Positions 54,072-62,973 of a DNA stretch of 64,000 nucleotides are shown piece by piece. Position 1 is the first letter of the stretch. Each line of letters starts with the position of its first letter. This DNA is from Haematomicrobium sanguinis DSM 21259 (GTDB lineage: Bacteria; Actinomycetota; Actinomycetes; Actinomycetales; Micrococcaceae): assembly GCF_000688395.1 (NCBI RefSeq), contig NZ_JIAG01000002.1, positions 1-64,000 of the forward strand, given 5' to 3'. The translations under genes were made by a program, and so were the position numbers. The notes beneath the pieces are model-generated. The model did not search any database. It was not told where the DNA came from and saw nothing but the letters and a program-made list of their open reading frames with translations.

Positions 54072-57000
54072 CTAGCGTTCGACACTTTCGGGTCCCAACA
54101 AGACTTTGAGGTCGCCGTGCAGCTCCGGGCCGGCGTTGACCCGGAATTGCGGTGGGAGGGACATGGTCCACTCTTTACGCTGACCGGTGACCTTCATCCG
54201 CACTTCGACATTGCCCTTGTGATTGCGCAGGATCTCTTCGATGCGCTCCAGAAGTTCCTCGGTGGCCCGGTGTTCGGACAGCCGAATGGTGACCGGCTGG
54301 TTTTTGCTTTCGGTCAGTTCCGGCACCGTGAGTTCTTGGGCGCTCAGTGTGATGGAGCCGTCGTCGCGGCGCTGCACCCGCCCGCGCACCGAGACTATGA
54401 GGTCATCGGCGAGCACGTCGGCGATCGGACCGTAGGCGGCGCCGAAGAACATGACCTCCATCGAGGCGCCCATGTCCTCGATTTCCAGGCGCGCATACGG
54501 GTTTCCGCTATTTTTCGCGATACGGCGCTGCAGACCGGTGATCATGCCGGCAATGGTGACGATCGCGCCGTCTTGCGGACCCTCGGGCGAGATCACGTCG
54601 GTGATGGAGTTCGTCGCGAATTCGCTCAGCGCGGTTTCTAGGCCGGAGAGCGGGTGGTCGGAGACGTACAGGCCGAGCATGTCCCGCTCATAGGCGAGTT
54701 TCGTTTTTTTGTCCCATTCGGGAAGGTCCGGGACCGTGACGGCGAATCCGGGCGCCTCGCTCAGGCCCACACCCGAAAACAAGTCAAACTGGTTGGCAGC
54801 CTCGTTGCGTTTGAGCCCGATCACCGAGTCGACGGCCTCTTCATGGATCATCGCGAGCGGTCGGCGCGCCTGGCCGAGTGAGTCGAAGGCACCGGACTTG
54901 ATGAGGGACTCCACCGTGCGCTTATTGCACACCGTGGCCGGGACCTTGCGCAAGAAGTCATCAAAGGAGGTGAACGCTCCCTTTTCTTCACGCGTTTCCA
55001 CAATCGCGTTCACCACGTTAGTGCCGACGTTGCGGATCGCGGCCATGCCGAAGCGGATATCCTCGCCGACCGGGGTGAAGTTCAGGTTGGAATCGTTCAC
55101 ATCCGGCGGCAGCACCGTGATCCCGAGCCGCCGGCACTCGTTGAGGTACACAGCGCTACGGTCTTTGTTGTCCCCCACAGACGTGAGTAGCGCAGCCATG
55201 TACTCGGCCGGGAAATGCGCCTTGAGATAGGCGGTCCAGTAGCTCACCAATCCATACGCGGCGGCGTGGGATTTATTGAACCCGTAACTGGAGAACGGAA
55301 GGAACGTGTCCCACAGCGCTTGGGCCGCAGCCTCAGAATGGCCGCGTTCTTTCATGCCCGCAAAGAAGAACTCCTGCTGTTTGTCCAGCTCTTCTTTCTT
55401 TTTCTTGCCCATGGCGCGTCGCAAAATGTCCGCTTGACCCAAGGAATACCCAGCGAGCTTCTGCGCAATTGCCATGACCTGCTCTTGATACACCAAGAGC
55501 CCATAGGTTTCCCCGAGTAATTCATCGAGTTCCTCGGACAGGTCGGGGTGAATGTGCGTGACCGGTTGCTGCCCCTTCTTGCGCAACGCGTAATTCGTGT
55601 GGGTATTCGTTCCCATGGGTCCGGGACGGAACAGCGCACCTAGCGCGGTGATGTCGGAGAACTCATCGGGTTGCAGGAGCTTACAAAGTTGTTGGTAACC
55701 GCCAGAGTCAAACTGAAACACGCCAAGCGTGTCGCCGCGCGACAAGAGTTCGTAGGAAGCCCTGTCATCGGTCGGCAGGTGCTCCAAGTCCAGGTCAACG
55801 TCTTTGTTGAGCTTCACGTTCTCGACGGCGTCGGAAATGATGGTGAGGTTCCGCAGCCCCAAAAAGTCCATCTTGATCAGTCCCAAACCTTCACAGGTGG
55901 GGTAATCAAACTGAGTGATGATCTGGCCGTCTTGTTCGCGCTTCATGAGCGGAATAATGTCGATGAGCGGGTCAGAGGACATGATCACACCGGCAGCGTG
56001 CACGCCCCACTGTCGCTTGAGTCCTTCGAGACCTTTCGCCGTTTCAAAAACTTTTTCGGCTTCCGGGTCGCTGCCTAAAAGCTCGCGCATCTCGTTGGCT
56101 TCGGAGTAGCGCTTGGCTTCCTTGTTAAAGATGTCCTGGAGACTGACCCCTTTGCCTTGCTCTTCCGGGGGCATCGCCTTGGTCAACCGCTCCCCCATGG
56201 AGAACGGGTAGCCCATCACGCGCGAGGCGTCCTTGAGTGCCTGCTTGGACTTAATGGTGCCGTAGGTGACGATCATCGCGACGCGCTCATCGCCATACTT
56301 CTCGGTCACATACTTAATCACTTCGCCGCGGCGCCGATCGTCAAAGTCGACGTCGAAGTCGGGCATGGAGACGCGCTCGGGGTTCAAGAAACGCTCGAAG
56401 ATGAGCCCGTGCTGCAGAGGGTCGAGGTCGGTGATGCGCATGGCGTAGGCAACCATCGATCCGGCGCCGGAGCCGCGCCCGGGGCCTACCCGGATTCCGT
56501 TCTCTTTGGCCCAGTTGATGAAGTCGGCAACCACCAAGAAGTAACCGGGGAAGCCCATCTGGGTGATCACCCCGACCTCGAATTCCGCCTGTTTGCGCAC
56601 CTCGTCCGGGATGCCGCCCGGGAAGCGATAGTGCAGCCCCTTTTCCACTTCCTTGACGAACCAGGACTGCTCGTCTTCGCCCTCGGGCACGGGGAAGCGC
56701 GGCATGTAGCTGGCCGAGGTATTGAACTCCACATCACACCGCTCGGCGATGAGCAGGGTGTTATCGCAGGCCTCCGGGAAGTCGGAGAAGAGCGCGCGCA
56801 TCTCGGCAGGGGACTTCAGGTAGAACTCGTCGGCGTCGAACTTGAAACGTTTCGGGTCATTCAAATTGGACCCGGATTGCACGCACAGGAGCGCCGCGTG
56901 CGCCTCGGCGTCCTCGGGGTGCGTGTAGTGCAGGTCATTGGTGACCACCATCGGCATGTTCAACTCGCGCGCCAGCTTCACCAAATCTTCCTGCACGCCG

Positions 57001-57599
57001 CGCTCAATATCGAGCCCGTGATCCATCAGCTCGCAGTAAAAATTGTCCCGGCCGAAAATGTCCTGAAACTCGCTGGCGGCTTGGCGCGCCGCATCGTATT
57101 GCCCCAACCGCAGTTTGGTTTGCACTTCCCCGGAGGCACACCCGGTGGTCGCAATAATGCCCTTGCCGTAGGTTTGCAGCAGCTCGCGGTCCATGCGCGG
57201 CTTGTACAAGAATCCCTCGATCGAGGCGAGCGAGGACATCCGAAACAAATTGTGCATCCCGGCGGTGTTCTCGGCCCACATGGTCATGTGCGTGTAGGCA
57301 CCGGCGCCGGACACGTCATTGCGTCCGCCGTCCCCCCACTTCACACGGGTCTTATCCGAGCGCGCGGTCCCCGGCGTCAAATACGCTTCCACGCCCACGA
57401 TCGGCTTGATCCCGGCCGAGCGCGCCTTGGACCAAAAGTCGAACGCGCCGAAAATGAAGCCGTGGTCGGTCGTGGCGAGGGCGTTCATCCCCAACTGCTC
57501 GGTACGTTCAAACAGCTCCGTCAGTCGCGCCGCACCGTCCAGCATGGAGTATTCGGTGTGGTTGTGAAGATGAACGAAGGAATCAGAACTGGAAGCCAC
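54072..57599 (-). CDS. dnaE: DNA polymerase III subunit alpha
   Basis: A 1175-residue replicative polymerase (DnaE1 type). The PHP domain begins FVHLHNHTEYSMLDGAARL with its metal-binding residues kept, which in this class may give proofreading. The palm has the catalytic PDFDVDFDDRRRGEVI, then GRGSGAGSMVAYAM, and SFYGFNKSHAAAYG-like finger sequence. An OB domain near the end is GAIVTIAGMITGLQRRIAKNSGNPYARLEIEDM. The GTG start at 57599 has GGTGGG immediately upstream. It precedes hisD by 24 bp. Confidence 0.97.
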   Translation of the reverse strand: MASSSDSFVHLHNHTEYSMLDGAARLTELFERTEQLGMNALATTDHGFIFGAFDFWSKARSAGIKPIVGVEAYLTPGTARSDKTRVKWGDGGRNDVSGAGAYTHMTMWAENTAGMHNLFRMSSLASIEGFLYKPRMDRELLQTYGKGIIATTGCASGEVQTKLRLGQYDAARQAASEFQDIFGRDNFYCELMDHGLDIERGVQEDLVKLARELNMPMVVTNDLHYTHPEDAEAHAALLCVQSGSNLNDPKRFKFDADEFYLKSPAEMRALFSDFPEACDNTLLIAERCDVEFNTSASYMPRFPVPEGEDEQSWFVKEVEKGLHYRFPGGIPDEVRKQAEFEVGVITQMGFPGYFLVVADFINWAKENGIRVGPGRGSGAGSMVAYAMRITDLDPLQHGLIFERFLNPERVSMPDFDVDFDDRRRGEVIKYVTEKYGDERVAMIVTYGTIKSKQALKDASRVMGYPFSMGERLTKAMPPEEQGKGVSLQDIFNKEAKRYSEANEMRELLGSDPEAEKVFETAKGLEGLKRQWGVHAAGVIMSSDPLIDIIPLMKREQDGQIITQFDYPTCEGLGLIKMDFLGLRNLTIISDAVENVKLNKDVDLDLEHLPTDDRASYELLSRGDTLGVFQFDSGGYQQLCKLLQPDEFSDITALGALFRPGPMGTNTHTNYALRKKGQQPVTHIHPDLSEELDELLGETYGLLVYQEQVMAIAQKLAGYSLGQADILRRAMGKKKKEELDKQQEFFFAGMKERGHSEAAAQALWDTFLPFSSYGFNKSHAAAYGLVSYWTAYLKAHFPAEYMAALLTSVGDNKDRSAVYLNECRRLGITVLPPDVNDSNLNFTPVGEDIRFGMAAIRNVGTNVVNAIVETREEKGAFTSFDDFLRKVPATVCNKRTVESLIKSGAFDSLGQARRPLAMIHEEAVDSVIGLKRNEAANQFDLFSGVGLSEAPGFAVTVPDLPEWDKKTKLAYERDMLGLYVSDHPLSGLETALSEFATNSITDVISPEGPQDGAIVTIAGMITGLQRRIAKNSGNPYARLEIEDMGASMEVMFFGAAYGPIADVLADDLIVSVRGRVQRRDDGSITLSAQELTVPELTESKNQPVTIRLSEHRATEELLERIEEILRNHKGNVEVRMKVTGQRKEWTMSLPPQFRVNAGPELHGDLKVLLGPESVER

Positions 57600-57651
57600 C
57601 CCACCAGTCTAAGACCGCGCTCCCCCATCGAGACGTCAAAACACCGTCGGC

Positions 57652-58182
57652 TTAATCACCCGGGCGCGCCTCGGGCGCATCCACCTCGAAAAACTCGATC
57701 TTCGCGGGCTGCTTGGCCAGCGTGTTGCGCAGCATGAGCGCAAACTGCCGGTAGTCGCCCAGCTTCTCGCTCGCCTCCCCGCCCCGTGTGCGCCCCAAAT
57801 CGAATCGCTCAATGCGGCCCAACCGATTTTGCAGCACGAGCCGGTAGCGCGTGACGTCCACGGCCTCGGGGCTCGTCAACTCCACGACGGCGAGATCCTC
57901 ATAGCCAAAAAACTGCTCGCCCAACCACAGCCCGTCCTCGCCGATGGCCACCCGAAACGCGGTGTTCGCACTCGCGCTCGCCTTGGTCAGCACCACGAAC
58001 CCCACCCCGAGCGCCGCCGCGCCCAGCAACGGCACCGCCACGTGCAGCCACGAGTCCGGATCCGTTGCGGCGAAAGCCATCATGTACACCGTCACCGCCG
58101 CCAAAATAAGTACGACGGCGATGCTCACCCCAAGCAGCATCGCTCGCCCATGCTTGGGGTGATTGAGCTCAAAGGTATACAT
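57652..58182 (-). CDS. Two-helix membrane protein of unknown function
   Basis: A 176-residue protein with two hydrophobic segments (about 15-37 and 46-64) followed by a soluble domain (RVAIGEDGLWLGEQFFGYEDLAVVELTSP...) that looks like a small PH-like beta-fold, which is a guess. I do not recognise the family. It lies 6 bp after rluD and 53 bp before dnaE on the same strand, so it is probably in the lspA-rluD operon. A GC-rich reading on the other strand is weaker. Confidence 0.72.
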   Translation of the reverse strand: MYTFELNHPKHGRAMLLGVSIAVVLILAAVTVYMMAFAATDPDSWLHVAVPLLGAAALGVGFVVLTKASASANTAFRVAIGEDGLWLGEQFFGYEDLAVVELTSPEAVDVTRYRLVLQNRLGRIERFDLGRTRGGEASEKLGDYRQFALMLRNTLAKQPAKIEFFEVDAPEARPGD

Positions 58183-58187
58183 CGGGT

Positions 58188-59120
58188 TTAGTGATCGCCT
58201 TCCAGCGCCTCGAGCGCGTAACGCAGATCCTCGGGGTACGGTGCACTAAAGCGCACCTGTTCGCCGCCCCCCGGGTGGGCGAAGCCCAATTCGTAGGCGT
58301 GCAGCCATTGGCGGGTCAGGCCGAGTTCGGCGGCGAGCCGCGGGTTGGCGCCATAGGTGAGGTCCCCGGCGAGCGGATGACCGAGCGCGGAAAAGTGCAC
58401 CCGAATTTGGTGGGTGCGCCCGGTCTCCAGCTTGACGTCAACGAGGCTCGCGCGCCCAAACGCCTCCAGCACCTCATAGTGTGTCACCGCATGGCGGCCG
58501 TCCTGCAACACCGCGAACTTCCAGTCGTGGCCGGGGTGGCGTCCGATCGGCGCATCAATGGTGCCCTGGAGCGGATCCGGCAACCCTTGCACCAGTGCGC
58601 GGTATTTCTTGTCCACCTCGCGCTCTTTGAACTGCCGTTTCATTTCGGTGTACGCCCGCTCCGATTTCGCCACCACCATCACTCCGGAGGTGCCCACATC
58701 CAGCCGGTGCACAATGCCTTGGCGTTCCGGTGCGCCCGAGGTCGAGATCCGAACTCCGGCCCCGGCGAGGGCCCCGACCACCGTCGGTCCCACCCAACCC
58801 GGCGAGGGGTGCGCGGCCACGCCGACGGGTTTCGCGATGACGACAATGTCATCGTCTTCAAAGAGAATGTCCAGGCCCTCAAGCCGCACCGGCTTCACTT
58901 CTAGAGGGTCTTCGTCCTCCGGTTCACGCACCTGGAGCACCTGGTTCGCTGTGAGCTTTTCCGATTTGCCCAAGGCTACCGCGCCCGAGGTGACCAGCCC
59001 GCGAGAGGCCCAAGAGGCCGCCTGGGACCGGGAAATCCCCAAGGCCGAGGCGAGAAAGGCATCCAGGCGAGTACCGCCGTCGTTCATCCCGACCCGTACG
59101 GTGCGCGGCTCTTCGCTCAC
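58188..59120 (-). CDS. rluD: RluD-family 23S rRNA pseudouridine synthase
   Basis: A 310-residue RNA pseudouridine synthase. An N-terminal S4-like RNA-binding part ([31 protein letters not shown]) is followed by the catalytic HRLDVGTSG (Asp in HRLD), ALVQGLP and [22 protein letters not shown]. The GTG start at 59120 overlaps the lspA stop (GTGA), a family-typical pair. Confidence 0.94.
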   Translation of the reverse strand: MSEEPRTVRVGMNDGGTRLDAFLASALGISRSQAASWASRGLVTSGAVALGKSEKLTANQVLQVREPEDEDPLEVKPVRLEGLDILFEDDDIVVIAKPVGVAAHPSPGWVGPTVVGALAGAGVRISTSGAPERQGIVHRLDVGTSGVMVVAKSERAYTEMKRQFKEREVDKKYRALVQGLPDPLQGTIDAPIGRHPGHDWKFAVLQDGRHAVTHYEVLEAFGRASLVDVKLETGRTHQIRVHFSALGHPLAGDLTYGANPRLAAELGLTRQWLHAYELGFAHPGGGEQVRFSAPYPEDLRYALEALEGDH

Positions 59121-59644
59121 GAACTCGCCTCGGTGGGGGTCTCGGTTTCTTCGCTCTTGCGCTGGCGTTTGCCGTCATAGCCGATACCGAGGAGCGTCAA
59201 CAGGATGACGAGGCACACGCCGCTCGTCACGCCGACGTCGGCGAAATTGAAGATCGCGAAATTGGGCACCGACACGTAATCCACCACGTAACCCCAACCG
59301 CCGCCGGGGGGTTGGAAGAGCCGGTCGGTGAGGTTGCCGAGCGCACCACCCAAGATGAGCCCGAGCGCGATCGCCCAACCGATCGAGCGGACCTTGCGAA
59401 TAAAGAAGAGGATCGCGGCCGAGGCGATGATCATGATGATCGTGAAGACGATGGTGTAGTCCTCGCCGATGGAGAACGCTGCGCCGGGGTTGCGGATGAA
59501 GTACCACTTGAGAAATGGCGGCCAGACGTCGAAGGATTCGCCCTCGGTCATATTGGCCACGACCCACAGTTTCATGAGCTGGTCTGCGGCATAGATGATC
59601 ACGGCGAACAGGGCGAGCCAGCCAAAAGCGTGGCGTGTTTTCAT
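59117..59644 (-). CDS. lspA: Lipoprotein signal peptidase (signal peptidase II)
   Basis: A 175-residue membrane aspartyl protease cleaving prolipoproteins. Four hydrophobic helices and the catalytic regions GNLTDRLF and FNFADVGV (two Asp) are present; IRNPGAAFS is conserved. Its substrates would include the lipoprotein LivK encoded at 7671. The ATG at 59644 has AAGGAC about 5 bases upstream. It overlaps rluD by 4 bases and lies after the divIVA terminator. Confidence 0.95.
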   Translation of the reverse strand: MKTRHAFGWLALFAVIIYAADQLMKLWVVANMTEGESFDVWPPFLKWYFIRNPGAAFSIGEDYTIVFTIIMIIASAAILFFIRKVRSIGWAIALGLILGGALGNLTDRLFQPPGGGWGYVVDYVSVPNFAIFNFADVGVTSGVCLVILLTLLGIGYDGKRQRKSEETETPTEASS

Positions 59645-59660
59645 GCGGGTCCTTGGGCGT

Positions 59661-59702
59661 AAAAAATGGTGGGCCGAACCGTTTCGGGTTCAGCCCACCA
59701 TT
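59661..59702 (-). terminator. Terminator after divIVA
   Basis: On the minus strand, a 10-bp stem AATGGTGGGC/GCCCACCATT plus an inner GAACC/GGTTC pair, followed by TTTTTT. It lies 31 bp past the divIVA stop and 17 bp before lspA. Confidence 0.9.
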
Positions 59703-59732
59703 CTAGCTGTGCTTGGTCAAACGAGCCGGGTC

Positions 59733-60407
59733 TTAAGAGCTCGAGGACGAGGTGTCCGAGGCGACGGACTTGCGCTCATCCAGGTCACGCAACTGACCCT
59801 CGATGTAGGCCTTGAGGCGGCTGCGGTAGTCGCGCTCGAAGCCGCGCAGTTCCTCGACCTTGCGCTCGAGTTCGCCCTTTTGCTGCTCGAGGGCGCCAAG
59901 GGTCTTGCGGCTCTTGTCCTGGGCGTCGCGGACGAGGCTGGAGGCCTCAATCTGCGCTTCGGCAATGATCTTGTCGCGTTGCTGAACACCGGCGTTGACG
60001 TAATCGTCATGCAGTTGCTGCGCCATGGCCAAGACGTTGGCCGCGGACTCTGCGGACGGGTTCGTACCGCTGCTCGCGGCAGGAGCCGGCGCCGGGGTCG
60101 ACACTGCGGGCGCCGGAGCGGTAGCGGCAGCCTTGGGCGCCTCTTCCTTCTTGGCTTCGGCAGGAGCGTCCGACTTGCCGGAAGCGGCAACCGGGGCGGG
60201 AACGTTCGCGCCGCCGCCTTCCACCTTGGCAAGCTGCGCCTTGGCTTCGGCTAGTTGGGCGCGCAGGTCGTCATTCTCTTTGTAAAGACGGCGCAGTTCG
60301 ACGACGATCTCATCAAGAAAATCGTCGACTTCGTCCTGATCGTAGCCCTCGCGGAACTTCGTAGGCTGAAAACGCTTATTGACAACGTCTTCTGGCGTTA
60401 AGGCCAT
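59733..60407 (-). CDS. divIVA: DivIVA/Wag31 polar-growth protein
   Basis: A 224-residue coiled-coil protein that marks cell poles and directs wall growth in actinobacteria. The DivIVA N-terminal domain is MALTPEDVVNKRFQPTKFREGYDQDEVDDFLDEIVVELRRL (1-41), then a coiled coil, a Pro/Ala linker (about 70-120), and a second coiled coil with DAQDKSRKTLGALEQQKGELERKVEEL. AGGTGA lies a few bases before the ATG at 60407. It shares the cluster with sepF and ftsZ. Confidence 0.95.
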   Translation of the reverse strand: MALTPEDVVNKRFQPTKFREGYDQDEVDDFLDEIVVELRRLYKENDDLRAQLAEAKAQLAKVEGGGANVPAPVAASGKSDAPAEAKKEEAPKAAATAPAPAVSTPAPAPAASSGTNPSAESAANVLAMAQQLHDDYVNAGVQQRDKIIAEAQIEASSLVRDAQDKSRKTLGALEQQKGELERKVEELRGFERDYRSRLKAYIEGQLRDLDERKSVASDTSSSSS

Positions 60408-60574
60408 TAGGTCACCTCATATTGCTTCCATCGGCATTGCCCAGCTTTTGCCAGACCTGTGAATAATGAAGAATCGTACAGCTAAACCATACAACCACGT
60501 CACCCTCGAGTATAACTATCTCGGTTGCGTGTTGGTGAAATTAGTGGGAGTGTCTGCGCGAGAATTTTGGCTTG

Positions 60575-60865
60575 TCACGCCGCAATTGAGCCCAGAATGT
60601 TGATCAATATGGTGACGCCGAAGAACAAAATCAAAAATGCCAAATCCAGCGCGGCCCCGCCGATGCGGATCGGTGGGATCACCCGGCGCAACAGTCGCAG
60701 CGGAGGGTCGGTCACGGCATAGACAAAGCTCGCGGCCACCAGCGACACGCCCTTGGGTTTCCACCCGCGGGCAAACATTTGCACCAGGTCATAGACGATC
60801 CGGACGGTGAGTACCAGCCGGAATACTGCCAGCAGGAATATCAGTATTCCCAAGATCAGTTCCAC
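60575..60865 (-). CDS. YggT family membrane protein
   Basis: A 96-residue protein with two hydrophobic segments: ILGILIFLLAVFRLVLTVRIVYDLV and LDLAFLILFFGVTILINIL. Between them is the conserved DPPLRLLRRVIPPIRIGG. The family commonly lies between sepF and divIVA in actinobacteria, as here, and may help division or membrane organisation; function is not proven. GTG at 60865 begins the conserved part; longer readings are not family-like. Confidence 0.85.
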   Translation of the reverse strand: MELILGILIFLLAVFRLVLTVRIVYDLVQMFARGWKPKGVSLVAASFVYAVTDPPLRLLRRVIPPIRIGGAALDLAFLILFFGVTILINILGSIAA

Positions 60866-60914
60866 GTTCTTCGATGCGCCTTCCTGGGGGCAGTCCCCCG
60901 TGTGACGTGGGCGT

Positions 60915-60951
60915 AAAACAAAGGTGGGCCGGCACTCGTGCCGACCCACCT
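60915..60951 (-). terminator. Terminator after sepF
   Basis: On the minus strand, AGGTGGG-T-CGGCAC pairs with GTGCCG-G-CCCACCT around a short GA loop, followed by TTTGTTTT. It separates sepF from yggT. Confidence 0.8.
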
Positions 60952-60963
60952 AGGATATAGGGC

Positions 60964-61455
60964 TTAGCTCTGGTTGAAGAATGCGGCTTTCTTCTCATCC
61001 TCTTTGCTGTCCTCGCCGAGCACCTCGACGTAGGCCGGTGAGAGCAAAAACACCTTGTTGGTCACGCGTTCAATGTTGCCATGCAGACCGAATACCAGCC
61101 CGGCGGAGAAATCGACGAGGCGCTTCGCGTCGGCTTCACCCATATCGGTCACGTTCATGATCACCGGGATGCCGTCGCGGAAGCTCTCCCCGATTGCCTT
61201 GGCGTCATTGTAGGACCGCGGGTGGATGGTGTTGATCTGTCGCAGTTCCATAGCCTGCTCCTTGGCTGACGGGGCACGCTTGATCGGAGTCACGGGGGCA
61301 CGGTAGTCCTCGTCACGGCGTTCGGCGATCTCGGTGGTGTTCTGCCGCTTTTCCGTCTCGGCCTCGGGGGCTTCGCGGTGGTCTTCGTCGCGGTATTGGT
61401 CTTCACCGTCGGCCAAGCCGAGATAGACCATTGTCTTGTGGATAGCGCCGGCCAT
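60964..61455 (-). CDS. sepF: Cell division protein SepF
   Basis: A 163-residue FtsZ-binding membrane-anchor protein. The N-terminus [14 protein letters not shown] is the amphipathic membrane helix. A charged linker leads to the globular SepF domain (about 70-150: [32 protein letters not shown]...[15 protein letters not shown]). AAGGAG lies 6 bases before the ATG at 61455. Part of the ftsZ cluster. Confidence 0.96.
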   Translation of the reverse strand: MAGAIHKTMVYLGLADGEDQYRDEDHREAPEAETEKRQNTTEIAERRDEDYRAPVTPIKRAPSAKEQAMELRQINTIHPRSYNDAKAIGESFRDGIPVIMNVTDMGEADAKRLVDFSAGLVFGLHGNIERVTNKVFLLSPAYVEVLGEDSKEDEKKAAFFNQS

Positions 61456-61504
61456 TGTCGACTCCTTAGCATGTGTGCTGGCGGGTATTGCGTTAGTACT
61501 GACG

Positions 61505-62269
61505 CTAGCGCACCGGCGGGCGGCTCCCGAGGATATCGGAGCCGATTCTTAGGTGTGTCGCGCCATTTTCTATCGCGGCCTGCATGTCTTGGCTCATCCC
61601 CGCTGAAACGAAGCTCGCACCCGGGTGCTCGCGCTGCAGCTCGGCCGAATAGCGGTGCAGCCGTTCGAAAGCGCGGTTCGGGTCTTCGCCCAGCGGGGCG
61701 ACCGCCATCAACCCGACAAGATCGAGTCCCTCCTGACCGGCGATCGCATCAGCGAGGGTCAACATGTCCTCAGGTTTGGCGCCTCCGCGCCCGGGCTCAT
61801 CGGCTTGGGCGCCCTCGCGCAAATCAAGTTGGATGTATGCCTGGAGCGGCTCGCGCCGCGGCTGCCCGCCGGCCTCGCGCTGCTCGTTCTCGGTCAGGAC
61901 GGCTTTGGCAAGGGCCTCGGCGAGGGACACGCGGTCAACCGAGTGAACGCTGTGAGCGAACCGGGCGACGGACTTCGCCTTATTGCGTTGCAGCTGGCCG
62001 ATGAAATGCCAGCGCAGTGCCGTCAAATCCACCACCTCGGCGTGTTTTACTCGAGCCTCTTGTTCCTTGTTCTCACCGATGTCTTGGACACCGAGGCCGT
62101 GGAGGGCTCGGACGTCGGAGGCCGGAAAGAACTTCGTGACCACTATCAGCTTTGGCTGAGCTTGCCCTGCCGGTGTGACGTCTTTGATGTGTTTGCGCAC
62201 CCGAAGCAGATTGGCGCGTAGCTCCTCCACCCGGTGCGGTGCCGCACCGTTGTCGCTGCTGTTCGTCAC
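61505..62269 (-). CDS. yggS: YggS family PLP homeostasis protein
   Basis: A 254-residue PLP-binding TIM-barrel protein that buffers the cofactor rather than catalysing a reaction. It has [21 protein letters not shown] (PLP Lys), [34 protein letters not shown], and [30 protein letters not shown] at 62269 overlaps the pgeF stop (GTGA) and is preferred; a GTG three codons earlier (62278) is also open. Standard place next to sepF. Confidence 0.94.
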   Translation of the reverse strand: MTNSSDNGAAPHRVEELRANLLRVRKHIKDVTPAGQAQPKLIVVTKFFPASDVRALHGLGVQDIGENKEQEARVKHAEVVDLTALRWHFIGQLQRNKAKSVARFAHSVHSVDRVSLAEALAKAVLTENEQREAGGQPRREPLQAYIQLDLREGAQADEPGRGGAKPEDMLTLADAIAGQEGLDLVGLMAVAPLGEDPNRAFERLHRYSAELQREHPGASFVSAGMSQDMQAAIENGATHLRIGSDILGSRPPVR

Positions 62270-62967
62270 GGGACCCACACCACCGAAGCCATGCGCCCAC
62301 CGGTCTTGTTCCGGCGGTAGGAGTAATAGCGTTCATCCTCCAGCGTGCACACATGAGCGTCCATATGTACCGCGACGCCCAGGCGTTCTAACTGCCGCGC
62401 GGCCGCGCCGGGTAGATCCAGGCTGGTTGTTCCCCAGCGGGTCGTCGCGGCGATGGACGGGAGTATCCTCTCGGACTCTTGCTGCATGGCCTCGGGCACT
62501 TCGTAGCAAGCTGCGCAGATCGCAGGCCCGATCCAGGCGTGAACCTGGGTGGCGTCCGTGTCCGGGCGCGTTGCGCGCAATTCCGCCACGGTGTTGACCA
62601 GCACTCCGTCAAGGAGCCCGCGCCGTCCGGCGTGGGCGACAGCGGTACGCGCCGGTTGTCCGTTCGATGCGGGAAGGACGAAGGCGACCGGCAGACAATC
62701 GGCGGTGAGAATTCCGAGCGCGGTTCCGTCCTTGTCGGCGAGGATCGCATCCGCCTCGATGCCCTCGTTCGCCTCAGCGGCCGTGACGACTCGTGCCGAA
62801 TGCACTTGGGACACAAAGGCGATGTCGGCCGTTCCGAGTTCGGCGGCAAGCGATGCGCGACGGCGACGGACGGCATGCGGGTCATCGCCGGTGTGTAAGG
62901 CAAGATTGCCGTGGGCGGTGCCGGTAAACGCTACCTTGGCACCGCCCACGGCGTTGATGAGGATCAT
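62266..62967 (-). CDS. pgeF: Polyphenol oxidase / purine nucleoside phosphorylase-like (PgeF, YfiH family)
   Basis: A 233-residue laccase-domain protein with the family zinc-site residues in VSQVHSARVV, GILTADCLPVAFV and AVAHAGRRGLLDGV. Homologues act as purine nucleoside phosphorylases/adenosine deaminases or as peptidoglycan-editing enzymes. It overlaps yggS by 4 bases and lies 6 bp from ftsZ, the standard actinobacterial order. Confidence 0.93.
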   Translation of the reverse strand: MILINAVGGAKVAFTGTAHGNLALHTGDDPHAVRRRRASLAAELGTADIAFVSQVHSARVVTAAEANEGIEADAILADKDGTALGILTADCLPVAFVLPASNGQPARTAVAHAGRRGLLDGVLVNTVAELRATRPDTDATQVHAWIGPAICAACYEVPEAMQQESERILPSIAATTRWGTTSLDLPGAAARQLERLGVAVHMDAHVCTLEDERYYSYRRNKTGGRMASVVWVP

Positions 62968-62973
62968 GAAGAA